This document shows, in pieces, positions 10,052 to 20,196 of a stretch of 64,000 nucleotides of DNA. The first letter of the stretch is position 1. The number at the start of each line of letters is the position of its first letter. The notes under the pieces were generated by a model. The model worked only from the letters and a program-made list of their open reading frames with translations. It did no database searches and was not told the DNA's origin. The stretch covers positions 16,021,300 to 16,085,299 of the forward strand of contig NC_044917.1 in the NCBI RefSeq assembly GCF_003576645.1. The letters are read 5' to 3'. The position numbers and the translations under genes were made by a program. Source of the stretch: Ipomoea triloba. Lineage: Eukaryota; Streptophyta; Magnoliopsida; Solanales; Convolvulaceae.

Positions 10052-11689
10052 ATGAATCCCCATGATTACCCACGTCATGGAGGACAATCTTATGGAAATC
10101 CTCAACCCCAACCATATCCCTATTACCCCCATTCCACTTATACTTACCCTCCACCAACATACCATTACCCATTTCCACATCACCATTTACCACCTCCATA
10201 TCACTATCCATTTCATACATACAATCATCACCCACACCCATATGAAACACCACCTCCACCTTTCTAAGAAAATTACCCTTCACAATCACCCAATTTTCAA
10301 GAAATTGACTCATTAAGCTCCAAAGAAATATCTCAAAGCATAGAGAGTAAGCTTGCACAAATGATGAGAACAATCGACCCAAGCTATACTCCCGAGTCAA
10401 ATTCATTCCCTACTCCCCACCTAAACACTTACTACCCACCTCCATCAAAAATTCAACTAGAAAACAATACTACCCATTCCTTTGAAGCACTACCCTTTTT
10501 CCCATATAATACCCATACAAATCCTTGCGATTATACCCCACCGGCCACCGATGAAATTGAAATCCTAAAAGCAAAAATAGATGAATTCACGAGGATGGCC
10601 AAGGAGGACACGGCTAAATTGAAAGCCGAAATCAATAGCGAATTGAAAGACTATCTTGCTACCCTCCGGGAGGAAGGACTTCCATTAGAAGAAGTTGAAA
10701 CGAAGATGCTAGCTATGATGGAGGAGCTTATGAAAATGAACGAGCCCCGAGCCAACTCCGCCATCATAGATGACATCCCCACTTTGGAAGCTCATCCAAG
10801 GATTGTACAAGAGGTCGAAAACGAGCAAAATGCTAAGGAAGAGGAGAGTTTTGGAGAAATAGAGGATTGTTACGCCCCGGTGCTTGAAGAAGTTCCAATT
10901 TTCGAATTGGACAATCAAAAGGAGGAAGAGATGGAGAGTGAGGATGATGAAATTGAGCTAGTGTGGGAAGATGAAGAGCCAAAATATGGTAAAATTCCTA
11001 ATCTTTCTTGTGCTAATTTTCTTGGAAGTCCTAGTGCTCTTTTTGAAAACACCCTTGACACTTGTTTGGATGACTCCATTTGCATTAATATTTCCACTAC
11101 ATGTGACTATGATTGCTTTAAATTTCGGGAGAATGATTCCATAAAAAACTTTGATATATTGACTAAAGCTTGTAAGGATTCTATCTTGTTTAATAATGAT
11201 TATGATTGCTTTAACTTTTTAGAAGATGAATCCTTTGTCTTGGGTGAGAGTGAGTTGATGAGTGAGGGGGATGATGCTTCATTTTACTCATGTGAGAGCG
11301 AGAGTAATTTTTGGGAAGATGAGAGAAAAGAAGGTGAGGAAGGGATGATAGGAAATGATGAGATTTTAACGCTTGATCTTATAGAGAAAATTGAGTGGAG
11401 AGACTTGACCACACTAGAAAATGAAAATGGGAGTGAGGAGATATGGTACGAAGAGAGCGCTAAAAATGAAAAGATCTTTAGGGGAAGATAGGATGAGGAA
11501 AAGGAAGTGAACACCATCCTAGAAGAGTTAAGGAGGGTGTTTGATGCTATAATTTTTCCAACCTTGTATATTTTTTTTCCTTTACTTTTGTGGGAGTTCA
11601 AGGATGTTTCCCATCTTGGGACATTCCTTGAAGCAAAGGTTCACGGGACGCTTGGTAAGGTCTCAAAATCTGTGTGCCTTGAAGGATAG
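10052..11689 (+). pseudogene. ORF A of Athila-type element, two in-frame stops
   Basis: One frame of 546 codons from ATG 10052 to TAG 11687-11689, broken only by TAA at 10265-10267 and TAG at 11489-11491. The minus-strand copy at 28687-30486 is open throughout, so the stops are decay. The N-terminal ~70-100 residues are rich in Pro, Tyr and His; a helical, coiled-coil-like part follows (KAKIDEFTRMAKEDTAKLK region); then come a very acidic stretch and repeats of the form D-C-F-x-F-x-E-(D/N). The C-terminus ends LGKVSKSVCLEG. It occupies the gag-pol position but has no gag zinc knuckle or enzyme motif. Function unknown. Confidence 0.75.
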
Positions 11690-11695
11690 GCCACA

Positions 11696-11748
11696 TTATG
11701 TCTGGCCAGGAGACATAAAACCATAGCGCACTTGGGAAGCAGTCCCAA
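11696..11748 (+). ncRNA. tandem RNA hairpins after ORF A
   Basis: Hairpin 1 pairs TTATGTCT (11696-11703) with AGACATAA (11711-11718) around loop GGCCAGG, starting 7 nt after the ORF A stop. Hairpin 2 pairs TTGGGA (11732-11737) with TCCCAA (11743-11748). The minus-strand element has the same pair at 28628-28680 with two compensatory base-pair changes in stem 1, which is direct evidence for selection on RNA pairing. Related but shorter forms occur at 16183-16228 and 50440-50488. Its role (RNA stability, packaging, translation or 3' processing) is unknown. Confidence 0.65.
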
Positions 11749-11965
11749 TGTTATCTTACTTTTTCTCAAAATTTTTTCTTATTTTCAATAGTATGTTTTA
11801 CTTAGTTTTATTTCAATAATGTTTCTATAACCTCGGTTGAGCTAACAAGTACAGATTCAACACCCGAGAGTTATAAATTGCCCGCAATCAATCGATGAAC
11901 ATGATCGCTAGCCAAGGAAGGAAGGCAAACCGAGGTAAGCTTTCGCACAACACGTCTCCACGCCA

Positions 11966-12139
11966 CCACCACGCGTGTGGCTAGGCGTGGACAACTTCTA
12001 GAGAGCCACCACGCCGCTCACACGCGTGTGAGCAGGTGTGGGAATAAACCAGAAAGCTCCCACGCCTACCACCACGCGTGGTAGCGTGCGTGGACGGGCA
12101 CCAGACGTTTCGCGGATTTTCGCGCGAAGTGGTTTAAAA
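11966..12139 (+). promoter_or_regulatory. internal promoter-like cassette upstream of ORF B
   Basis: Three palindromes, CACGCGTG (11970-11977), CTCACACGCGTGTGAG (12017-12032) and ACCACGCGTGGT (12071-12082), each within CCACG/CGTGG arms, lead to a TATA-like TTTAAAA at 12133-12139. The layout copies the LTR promoter module. With the downstream exon and intron it suggests a separate ORF B transcript. A diverged solo-LTR origin was considered, but no LTR termini were found around it. Confidence 0.55.
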
Positions 12140-12264
12140 CCCTTTCCTTGCTTCATTTCTTCCCCACCACGAGTAAGAACTCTCCCAAGCTGAAAATATA
12201 CACTTTCTAAGCATTTCCTTCCAAGTCTCTCAACTTTTCTCAAAGATTCTAAGTCATTTCTAAG

Positions 12265-12878
12265 GTATGAACATACTCTTCTTTGCTATTTACTTGTTTA
12301 ATGAAGAACTTGTTCTATTTTGAAGAATATATCCATGGGTTTTTCTTGTATGACATTTTTCTTGAGATATATTGTTATGAGATGACTTGATAGACTTGTA
12401 TCGAGCCTACATTGCTTCTATAGACTAGAAATTTCGTGTTTTAACATCTCCTTGTGACTAGATCTTGAAATTGCTTGATTTGGGTTTTCTCTTGTCATGA
12501 TGAGATCCTTGTTGATATAGTAAGCATGGTGGGTAAAGTTTGCAACTTTCCTACTCTATAGGCACTACATTGCTATATTCTACTAGTTAGATGGTCCAAT
12601 TTTAACTTTCATGAAACTTCCATTTTTCAACCTTGAGCTAGTCTAGAGGTAGAAGATGAAGTTGACCATGTGTTGACCTTTTGACTATGAAATGAGTATG
12701 GAATGGTATGAGCTAGTTCTTGCATGTATAGGATAGAATTGTTGATGGATATCAAAATGACGGTTGCATGCATTGAATTCTTATGATTTTTCTTTAGATA
12801 GGTGCAATATTGTTCATAATCAATATTTAAGATTAGCAAGTGTTTTTCCTTGTGTTGCTTTGGTTATCTATGATATAG
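12265..12878 (+). other. predicted leader intron before ORF B
   Basis: Donor AAG|GTATGA at 12265 and acceptor GATATAG|G ending at 12878, six bases before the ORF B ATG (12885), delimit 614 nt of T-rich, non-coding sequence. Three other ORF B copies have the same donor-acceptor arrangement (27547-28113, 50918-51622, 61276-63872). No cDNA is available here to prove splicing. Confidence 0.55.
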
Positions 12879-12884
12879 GAAAAG

Positions 12885-13076
12885 ATGTCTTCGCCATATG
12901 ACCTTGCACAACAGATTGCTCAAAGACTCCAAAGAGGGAAAGCTCCTGCAGAAGAAAACAATGCCAAGGACGCTAACACTCGTTACATAGAAGTACCCAC
13001 CGGAACTCAAATTCTGCTAATGACAGCAACCATGCTAGGGCGGTACAGGCAGTTGTTAAACTACCCTATTGTGCAA
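12885..13076 (+). pseudogene. ORF B 5' fragment cut at the N join
   Basis: The first 64 codons of ORF B (start MSSPYDLAQQIAQRLQ) run into the N at 13077. They repeat exactly at 14631-14810, where the frame continues. This is best read as the end of one contig overlapping the next and not as a separate gene. Confidence 0.85.
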
Positions 13077-13077
13077 N
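13077..13077. other. single N at a contig join
   Basis: One N separates 11332-13076 from 13078 onward. The 1745 bases before it are repeated immediately after it with an offset of 1746, base for base as far as 14810. An identical arrangement surrounds the N at 61904. Confidence 0.95.
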
Positions 13078-14822
13078 AGGTGAGGAAGGGATGATAGGAA
13101 ATGATGAGATTTTAACGCTTGATCTTATAGAGAAAATTGAGTGGAGAGACTTGACCACACTAGAAAATGAAAATGGGAGTGAGGAGATATGGTACGAAGA
13201 GAGCGCTAAAAATGAAAAGATCTTTAGGGGAAGATAGGATGAGGAAAAGGAAGTGAACACCATCCTAGAAGAGTTAAGGAGGGTGTTTGATGCTATAATT
13301 TTTCCAACCTTGTATATTTTTTTTCCTTTACTTTTGTGGGAGTTCAAGGATGTTTCCCATCTTGGGACATTCCTTGAAGCAAAGGTTCACGGGACGCTTG
13401 GTAAGGTCTCAAAATCTGTGTGCCTTGAAGGATAGGCCACATTATGTCTGGCCAGGAGACATAAAACCATAGCGCACTTGGGAAGCAGTCCCAATGTTAT
13501 CTTACTTTTTCTCAAAATTTTTTCTTATTTTCAATAGTATGTTTTACTTAGTTTTATTTCAATAATGTTTCTATAACCTCGGTTGAGCTAACAAGTACAG
13601 ATTCAACACCCGAGAGTTATAAATTGCCCGCAATCAATCGATGAACATGATCGCTAGCCAAGGAAGGAAGGCAAACCGAGGTAAGCTTTCGCACAACACG
13701 TCTCCACGCCACCACCACGCGTGTGGCTAGGCGTGGACAACTTCTAGAGAGCCACCACGCCGCTCACACGCGTGTGAGCAGGTGTGGGAATAAACCAGAA
13801 AGCTCCCACGCCTACCACCACGCGTGGTAGCGTGCGTGGACGGGCACCAGACGTTTCGCGGATTTTCGCGCGAAGTGGTTTAAAACCCTTTCCTTGCTTC
13901 ATTTCTTCCCCACCACGAGTAAGAACTCTCCCAAGCTGAAAATATACACTTTCTAAGCATTTCCTTCCAAGTCTCTCAACTTTTCTCAAAGATTCTAAGT
14001 CATTTCTAAGGTATGAACATACTCTTCTTTGCTATTTACTTGTTTAATGAAGAACTTGTTCTATTTTGAAGAATATATCCATGGGTTTTTCTTGTATGAC
14101 ATTTTTCTTGAGATATATTGTTATGAGATGACTTGATAGACTTGTATCGAGCCTACATTGCTTCTATAGACTAGAAATTTCGTGTTTTAACATCTCCTTG
14201 TGACTAGATCTTGAAATTGCTTGATTTGGGTTTTCTCTTGTCATGATGAGATCCTTGTTGATATAGTAAGCATGGTGGGTAAAGTTTGCAACTTTCCTAC
14301 TCTATAGGCACTACATTGCTATATTCTACTAGTTAGATGGTCCAATTTTAACTTTCATGAAACTTCCATTTTTCAACCTTGAGCTAGTCTAGAGGTAGAA
14401 GATGAAGTTGACCATGTGTTGACCTTTTGACTATGAAATGAGTATGGAATGGTATGAGCTAGTTCTTGCATGTATAGGATAGAATTGTTGATGGATATCA
14501 AAATGACGGTTGCATGCATTGAATTCTTATGATTTTTCTTTAGATAGGTGCAATATTGTTCATAATCAATATTTAAGATTAGCAAGTGTTTTTCCTTGTG
14601 TTGCTTTGGTTATCTATGATATAGGAAAAGATGTCTTCGCCATATGACCTTGCACAACAGATTGCTCAAAGACTCCAAAGAGGGAAAGCTCCTGCAGAAG
14701 AAAACAATGCCAAGGACGCTAACACTCGTTACATAGAAGTACCCACCGGAACTCAAATTCTGCTAATGACAGCAACCATGCTAGGGCGGTACAGGCAGTT
14801 GTTAAACTACACAGCAACCATG
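13078..14822 (+). repeat. second copy of 11332-13076 (likely unmerged contig overlap)
   Basis: Carries duplicate copies of the ORF A end (stop at 13433-13435), the hairpin pair (13442-13494), the palindromes and TATA-like box (13712-13885) and the leader intron (14011-14624). Matching is exact to 14810; the final 12 bases before the N differ only because 42-bp duplications begin there in this copy. Confidence 0.9.
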
Positions 14823-16032
14823 CTAGGGCGGTACAGGCAGTTGTTAAACTACCCTATTGTGCAATGGAGATATGACAGGCAGTTGTTAAACTACCCTATT
14901 GTGCAATGGAGATATGTCAGGCAGTTGTTAAACTACCCTATTGTGCAATGGAGATATGTGGATTTGAGAGTATTGGAGGATTATGACTGCAAATATGGAC
15001 TGGAGAGGTTGATTGCAGAGCCATATTGGAACAACCTGCTAAGCTGGAGACAGGATACTTTTATCCCTCTAGTACATGAGTTTATCGCAAGCTTGAAAGT
15101 TGATGGAATGGCTGGAGATCTCTACAGTCCCACCATTCAGTTTAGACTCTTCAACCAGAACTATAATATATCAGCCAACCATTTGGGAGTTCTCCTTGGA
15201 TTCTACAATGAGGAAGACCAGTCGAAGCACTGGTACAGGAGACTGAAGCATGACTTTGGAGACAGAGATATACCAAGAACATATTGGTCGAAAATTGCAA
15301 GACAAGGAGTCGACTGGGAGGGGGTCAAGAGTGAGAGTTTCTCAGATTGTAAGGGAGGATTTAAAGGTTTTATGGAAGGTGATAGCTCATTCTTGGGAAG
15401 GAAGGCCTGAGACATATGACCGAGTCTCAAAGGCGGAGCTGTTCATGCTTTGGAGTATGGACACCGGGAACTCGGTGAACATGAGCGCAATTTGTAGAAA
15501 CTTGCTTGTTGCACAACAGCAAGAGTCAGCTAGGGCAATCTTCATAGGCCCTTTGGTGACAAGGCTATGCGTCTCCTTGGGCAATCAAATGAAAATGAAT
15601 TGGTTCGAACATCGGCTCCTAGGAGCGCATATAGTTCCTTTATCTTCTGAGGACATTGCAAAACTTCACCTGAGACAGCTAGCGCGAACAAGAGTAGATG
15701 AGGAGATGGCGGATGATCACGCTAACACGCCCATGACGTCCCTAGAATTCACTCCTTCTCCGATGTCATTCAACTCCCCGTCTCTTTCGGAAATGTACTC
15801 ACCGTTGGATTCTTCAATGTATTCACCACCACCAAGAGAGCCTGGACCGTCCGTACCTCCACCACAACCTGAAGAGCGAGACCCCAACTCCTCTACCTTC
15901 AACATTCCAAGCTGGTTCACCCCAGTCACTGATTGGAGATCCCTCCAGAATTTCCAATACCAATTGCACTTGGAGCAAATGCAAAAGTTGGATGAAATTT
16001 CAAGAGAGATCAAGGAAATCAGGAGAGCGTAA
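14631..16032 (+). pseudogene. ORF B, Athila ORF-1-like protein, frameshifted
   Basis: The frame starts at ATG 14631 and runs to about 15324, where a G5 run (15320-15324) shifts it; the protein continues in the +1 frame to TAA 16030-16032. The part LYSPTIQFRLFNQNYNISA-NHLGVLLGFY matches the conserved core of the Athila ORF-1 family (PF03078-like). A later segment reads FMLWSMDTG...FIGPLVTRLC, and a proline/serine-rich tail with a short charged helix ends it. Position before the 3' LTR is that of the env-like gene in autonomous Athila elements, but no membrane segment is seen. Residues from about codon 47 to 104 are inflated by in-frame 42-bp duplications. The single-base shift could be a sequencing error in the G run. 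Confidence 0.75.
14769..14960 (+). repeat. 42-bp staircase tandem duplications in ORF B
   Basis: ACAGCAACC recurs at 14769 and 14811, CAGGCAGTTG at 14792, 14834, 14876 and 14918: four steps of exactly 42 bp with shifting content. In protein they appear as 14-residue repeats ending RQLLNYPIVQWRY. The copy before the N has a single unit and related ORF B proteins have none. Confidence 0.9.
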
Positions 16033-17107
16033 AGGAAAGAAGAAACTGAAGAAGAAGAAAAGACAAAACTTGATGATGATGACTTGTGATCTGTTAACTC
16101 TGAACAATTGATTGTGGACAATCCTTTTATTTCTGTTTATAGTTTTACCTACAATCCTGTTTATGTTTTATCTTGCGCGTTTCGTCTAGCCAAAGACGTT
16201 AAACGTGGCGCTTATGGGAGGCAACCCACAAATAAGAAGAAGAAATGACCACTCCACCGACAACCATGAAAGACCAATCTTGAAAGGGCAAACTCAGATT
16301 GCAAAACTTTTCTAAGGATACAAATTGTAAGTATTTCTTTTATCCTAATTCAATGCCCTGTTTTGGTTCGCTTTATTTCCTAGAATTGCAAATGAAGAGC
16401 TGCATGAAATTGTTGTGATGGATGTAGTCTGTTTGTTAGAACTGTTTAAGCCCAGTTCACACTTTTAAGTGTGGAAAAAAGGGGCGTGTGTAGAACCCTT
16501 AAACATATATCCTTTTTCCTCCGTTCCCTATGGAAACGTCGAGGACGATGTTTATTTCTAAGTGTGGAAAGGGTGTATGCTTCTTGAAACAGTTAAGTGA
16601 TTAAGTGATAAGGTATAGGAACCTAGAGGGTGTGTTATTGTCAATACTATCTAGGAGGTGAGAAAATAGAGTGATCGCCCAAGCCATGGCGATGAGCGGT
16701 CCATGTCCCTGCCCTCACTTGTTTTAATGTAAAGGGGCTTTGGCGTTAGGTGGAAATTGGCTAGGGGGTGAGCATCGTTCCCACTAGTCGGATCGGCTGG
16801 AGGCCCCTAGAAAATACAAGGTGAAACCATTTTGCCATTTGCATGCTTGAAGGTGTGAACAAAACTTTTTTATGTTATATCTATCTCCTGAGATTTAACT
16901 TCCTTAGCATATTTCTTACATTTGTTCGGCACGAGTTTAGCTGTCTTGGTAGATAGTGTAGGGGATTTCACCCGCTCAATTCCGAACATCTACACATCAC
17001 TTGATCAAATTAACCGTGAGAGAAAAACTATCCTTGGTGCTTACATGATTAGGGGCTTAGAAAAGTATGCTTGCTTGAGGACAAGCAAGGTTTAAGTGTG
17101 GAAAGTT
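16033..17107 (+). other. Athila 3' non-coding region and polypurine tract
   Basis: A gene-free stretch of about 1.1 kb. A block at about 16670-16810, containing GGCGATGAGCGGTCCATG and CATCGTTCCCACTAGT, is strongly conserved in the minus-strand elements at 24822-24970 and 58505-58640. AAGTGTGGAAA recurs near 16466, 16560 and 17094. A perfect hairpin TTGCTTG-AGGA-CAAGCAA (17071-17088) precedes the polypurine tract GTGTGGAAAGT (about 17097-17106), which abuts the LTR. Confidence 0.7.
16183..16228 (+). ncRNA. hairpin pair after ORF B
   Basis: CGTCT (16183-16187) pairs with AGACG (16194-16198), then TGGG (16215-16218) pairs with CCCA (16225-16228). The sequence between them, GTTAAACGTGGCGCTT, resembles the corresponding spacer in the 50440-50488 copy. 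This is a second copy of the post-ORF A motif in the same element, with shorter stems. Confidence 0.5.
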
Positions 17108-18379
17108 TGATAAGCACCAAGAATAGCACTTATAAGGGGTCTTTATTAGATTAAAAGCGCATCGTTTTGGCATCCAATTACAACAATTGCATGCATTTCA
17201 GCTCAAATGCGATCAATTTCCTCTAACAACATTTCCAGAAAGAGTTTTGAAGCATTTCACAGGTTGGAGAGGGATTTGAAGTTAAAATGGAGCAAAAAGA
17301 TGAACAAGCCGACATGCAGTAACGCCCCACGCAGCCTCACACGCGTGTGGCTGGGCGTGGAATTATTCCAGAGAGCCTCCACGCCACTCACACGCGTGTG
17401 AGCAAGCGTGGTCGGGCCAAGGGTTATTTTGGGAAAATTGTTCCTTTTCTTTGTCACCTATATAAATCCCTTTTGTCCAAAACCTAGAGAGAGGAGTTTT
17501 AGATCAGAAAATTGATAGAATAGGATAGTTAGATCTAGAGGGTTTTCTCCCCTCTTGGGGGAAAATTCCTTTCATTCATAGGTAGAATAGATCAAAGGCA
17601 AGAAAGAAGATTGGGATTCAAGATCAAGGTTGTAAGATCTCCTTTTTCAAGGGGTGGTAACCATTCTCTTTAACTTCTAATTCAATACTTGTTTCTTTGA
17701 ATTCCCTTTCCCTTTTCTTGTTTCTTATTATGCTAGAGTAGATTATAAAAGGGATTGGTGGCCCCATGGTAGATCTATGTGGATGTTTAATATTATAGCT
17801 CTAATTTGTGAATTGCTTGCTTGTTGGATGTTGAACTTGTGTGTATGATGTTCTTTAAGCTTTGTGCCTTTTGTGGCCACATTAGGTAGCAAACCCAAAG
17901 GAAGTGAGTGTGCGCGCGATAGCGGCCACCCACGAGTCTCACTCACCCACATCTCCGCTCTTAGTTCGAAAGAACAAGATCCGAGAGGAGTGGTAGACAA
18001 AGTGTTCGATGAAATGCCCCAACCGAATGAGGATGTGGGAGTCCAAAGTGTGACTCCACTTGGTAGTGTGCCATGAACTCCCTAGTCTATTCCACAACTT
18101 GCATTCACAAAACCAACCAAAGATAAACCACATGGAAAAGTCTAAAGCCCCAATCTCCACTTTACCTTTCTTTATTTTACACAACTTTTATCAATCTTAC
18201 CCTCATACCAATGAATCCCACTCCTAGCCATTCTTGTAACTCTTTTCCTTCAACTTCTTAGATGCCATCACACCCATTCGATTCCCATTCGTCATCCTTG
18301 AGAGACACGATACTCGGGGAGTCTTGACTCTTTGTTTTACCACCTTCACTCCACCCTCACCCTATACAAACAACCTTCA
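17108..18379 (+). repeat. Athila 3' LTR
   Basis: Same length and content as the 5' LTR: palindromes at 17338-17349 and 17387-17402, TATA box at 17459-17465, end CTTCA at 18379. Followed by the right CCAAG target-site copy. Being downstream of ORF B, its promoter would drive transcription of flanking DNA. Confidence 0.92.
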
Positions 18380-18541
18380 CCAAGCCAATGAGAGTGTGCC
18401 ACGTCAAGCCACTTGCAGGCTATAGCGATGAATTAAATGCTTAGACCGACATGTTTAAGTATTAATATGAGGGTCTCCCCCCCCTCACTTGTCATTTTCA
18501 CTACCTCTCAATACTACTAATCAGATTCTTCACATTGTAAC
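18380..18541. other. flank between Athila and Copia LTR
   Basis: Resumes the locus left at 8512. It contains a C9 run near 18477-18485 and no gene. GTAAC (18537-18541) may be one target-site copy of the minus-strand Copia element that follows. Confidence 0.5.
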
Positions 18542-19961
18542 TGTTGTTCCCGAAGGGTTTGGGAACGAATCTAGAGGAGGTGGGGGGGGGGGATGAATAG
18601 ATTCGTTAGATTTTTGAAAATATTTACGCTTAAGTATAAAGACTTAACAACTATCTCAGAGTTTTATATGCACAACGGAAATAACTTAACCCTTTTCATT
18701 ATCTTTATCGTTGCACGAGTATTTGGTTAATGAAATCTTAGGTTTGATTATGTGAAATATGGAATGCAAATGTAATGCAATAAGTAAGTAGAGAGAGAGA
18801 GAGGGAGGGAGAGAGAGAGAGAGAGAGAGAGAGGGAGATGGAAAGAGTTTTTATAGTGGTTCAACTATTAACGAAACCTACTCCACTCTACTTCACAATA
18901 GGTGAAGGTTTGCACTATCTCGTTAGTACAACAACCACTCCAAGATTGCTCCTTGTCACAAAGTCGGACACAATCTTGCAATACAGGTTTTTCGACTTCA
19001 CTATGTCTACTCCTCCTCTAATTACTTATCCAAGTAGTGAATTGTGTCGGATATAAATTTCTTCTCCGTCCAACTGAGAAGCTTGGCTCTTGAAATCTGG
19101 ATATGAAAGATGAAACATCTCAAGTCTTCTTAGAAACTAGATATAGCACTTGTAGAATACAATGTCTCTCTCAAGAACTAGTCACTTAGAACTAGATGAA
19201 TCTCAAGCTTATAACACTTTGAAATTTTGCAGACCAACACCGCATTATTTGTGAAAATGGGGTATTTGTAGGTGTAAAATTTTGTCTCGTTGGAGGAGAA
19301 GACAAAATTTCAAAACCCTATTGACAAGTGAGTAGATACCGCAGGGTGTTGAGCACATGTGGGTGTCAGTACTATTTTAGCCGTTGGTCCATAAAGTGTG
19401 TTGACATTTTGTCCTTTAATGCTGCACAAAAGAACATGGCATTTAATTATTGTTGACTTAGGGATCCGTTCGTATGACTCAGTTTGTCCTAGACAAATCT
19501 TCCCACATTTAAGGCTTCGGACTAATAAGCGCTCAGAGAATGTGTCTGTCTTGTCCTATTGAGTTGTATAACGACTCATCTTTTATAGCTCAAACACGAA
19601 TGGTTGACTTTTCCATTTGTCCCATAATTCCTCGAATGATCTTTCATTATCATTCAGCTTTGATAACACAAGAGGTAGACCCTTCAATGATTCGATCTTT
19701 TGCAACCTCTCGGCCTTTACCTTCAAATTTTTAGGTCTTCGTTCTTCTATCCTTCGTTCTTGTCACGAATCGTTGAGAGATAACAACTCGGGTGAAATGA
19801 GGTTATCACGAGGTGATGTCCATGAGTGCTTGTTACTCTTCTTTAGTTAGCGTTCGAATGACGATTCGAACACGATAAAAACTCAACCTAATAAATGAAT
19901 TGAGGGGTCTAAACTCCTAAGCTTGGTATAATCAAAATCTAGTTCCAAAGTATTTCTAACA
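18542..19961 (-). mobile_element. Copia 3' LTR (minus)
   Basis: On the minus strand it starts TGTTAGAAATACTTTGG at 19961, directly after a polypurine tract (plus 19962-19975, ATTTCCCCATTTTT), and ends GGGAACAACA at 18542. These termini match the Copia LTR at 353-1197. It includes a G10 run at 18583-18592 and a (GA)n microsatellite at about 18789-18836. Short open frames within are not credible genes. Confidence 0.75.
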
Positions 19962-20196
19962 ATTTCCCCATTTTTGACGATGCCAAACCTATACTCTAAC
20001 TATAGGGCTGAATTTATCCATGAATAGGATTTTCATTACAAATAGCCAAATAGTTGAGTTTAACAAATAGATTTCTAGAAGTAAGATTATTGAAAATTAA
20101 AACTCTAACGCAACCCCAAAAATATACTTTTTATTCAACCTTGAAGATCATTACAAATTGGGCAATTACACAAAGATTCTAACTATTACAAGGATT

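Larger units (their letters stand above)
8513..18379 (+). mobile_element. non-autonomous Athila-type LTR retrotransposon, complete ends
   Basis: Two 1272-bp LTRs (8513-9784 and 17108-18379) begin TG and end CA and are flanked by perfect CCAAG duplications (8508-8512 and 18380-18384). A primer-binding site complementary to tRNA-Asp and a purine tract are in place. Inside are ORF A, a hairpin pair, an internal promoter-like cassette, a leader intron and ORF B. No protease, reverse transcriptase, RNase H or integrase frame exists, so it must be mobilised in trans. The LTRs look nearly identical (about a dozen differences seen by eye), implying recent insertion. The apparent length is inflated by 1746 bp because of the duplication at the N (13077). 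Confidence 0.92.

Noticed and set aside
10709..11097. Antisense frames opposite ORF A
   Set aside because: Shadows of an acidic, Glu/Asp-rich coding strand, which gives open antisense Ser/Leu-rich frames.
11687..11718. Programmed stop readthrough: a TAG followed closely by a strong hairpin
   Set aside because: The minus-strand copy has a second stop three codons later, and no conserved protein follows in frame in either copy.
13253..13435. Second copy of the ORF A C-terminus as a separate small gene
   Set aside because: Part of the 1745-bp duplicated overlap; identical to 11507-11689.
14769..14960. In-frame 14-residue protein repeats in ORF B
   Set aside because: The 42-bp steps slide in content, recur at unrelated loci, and are missing from the other copy before the N; probably an assembly artefact.
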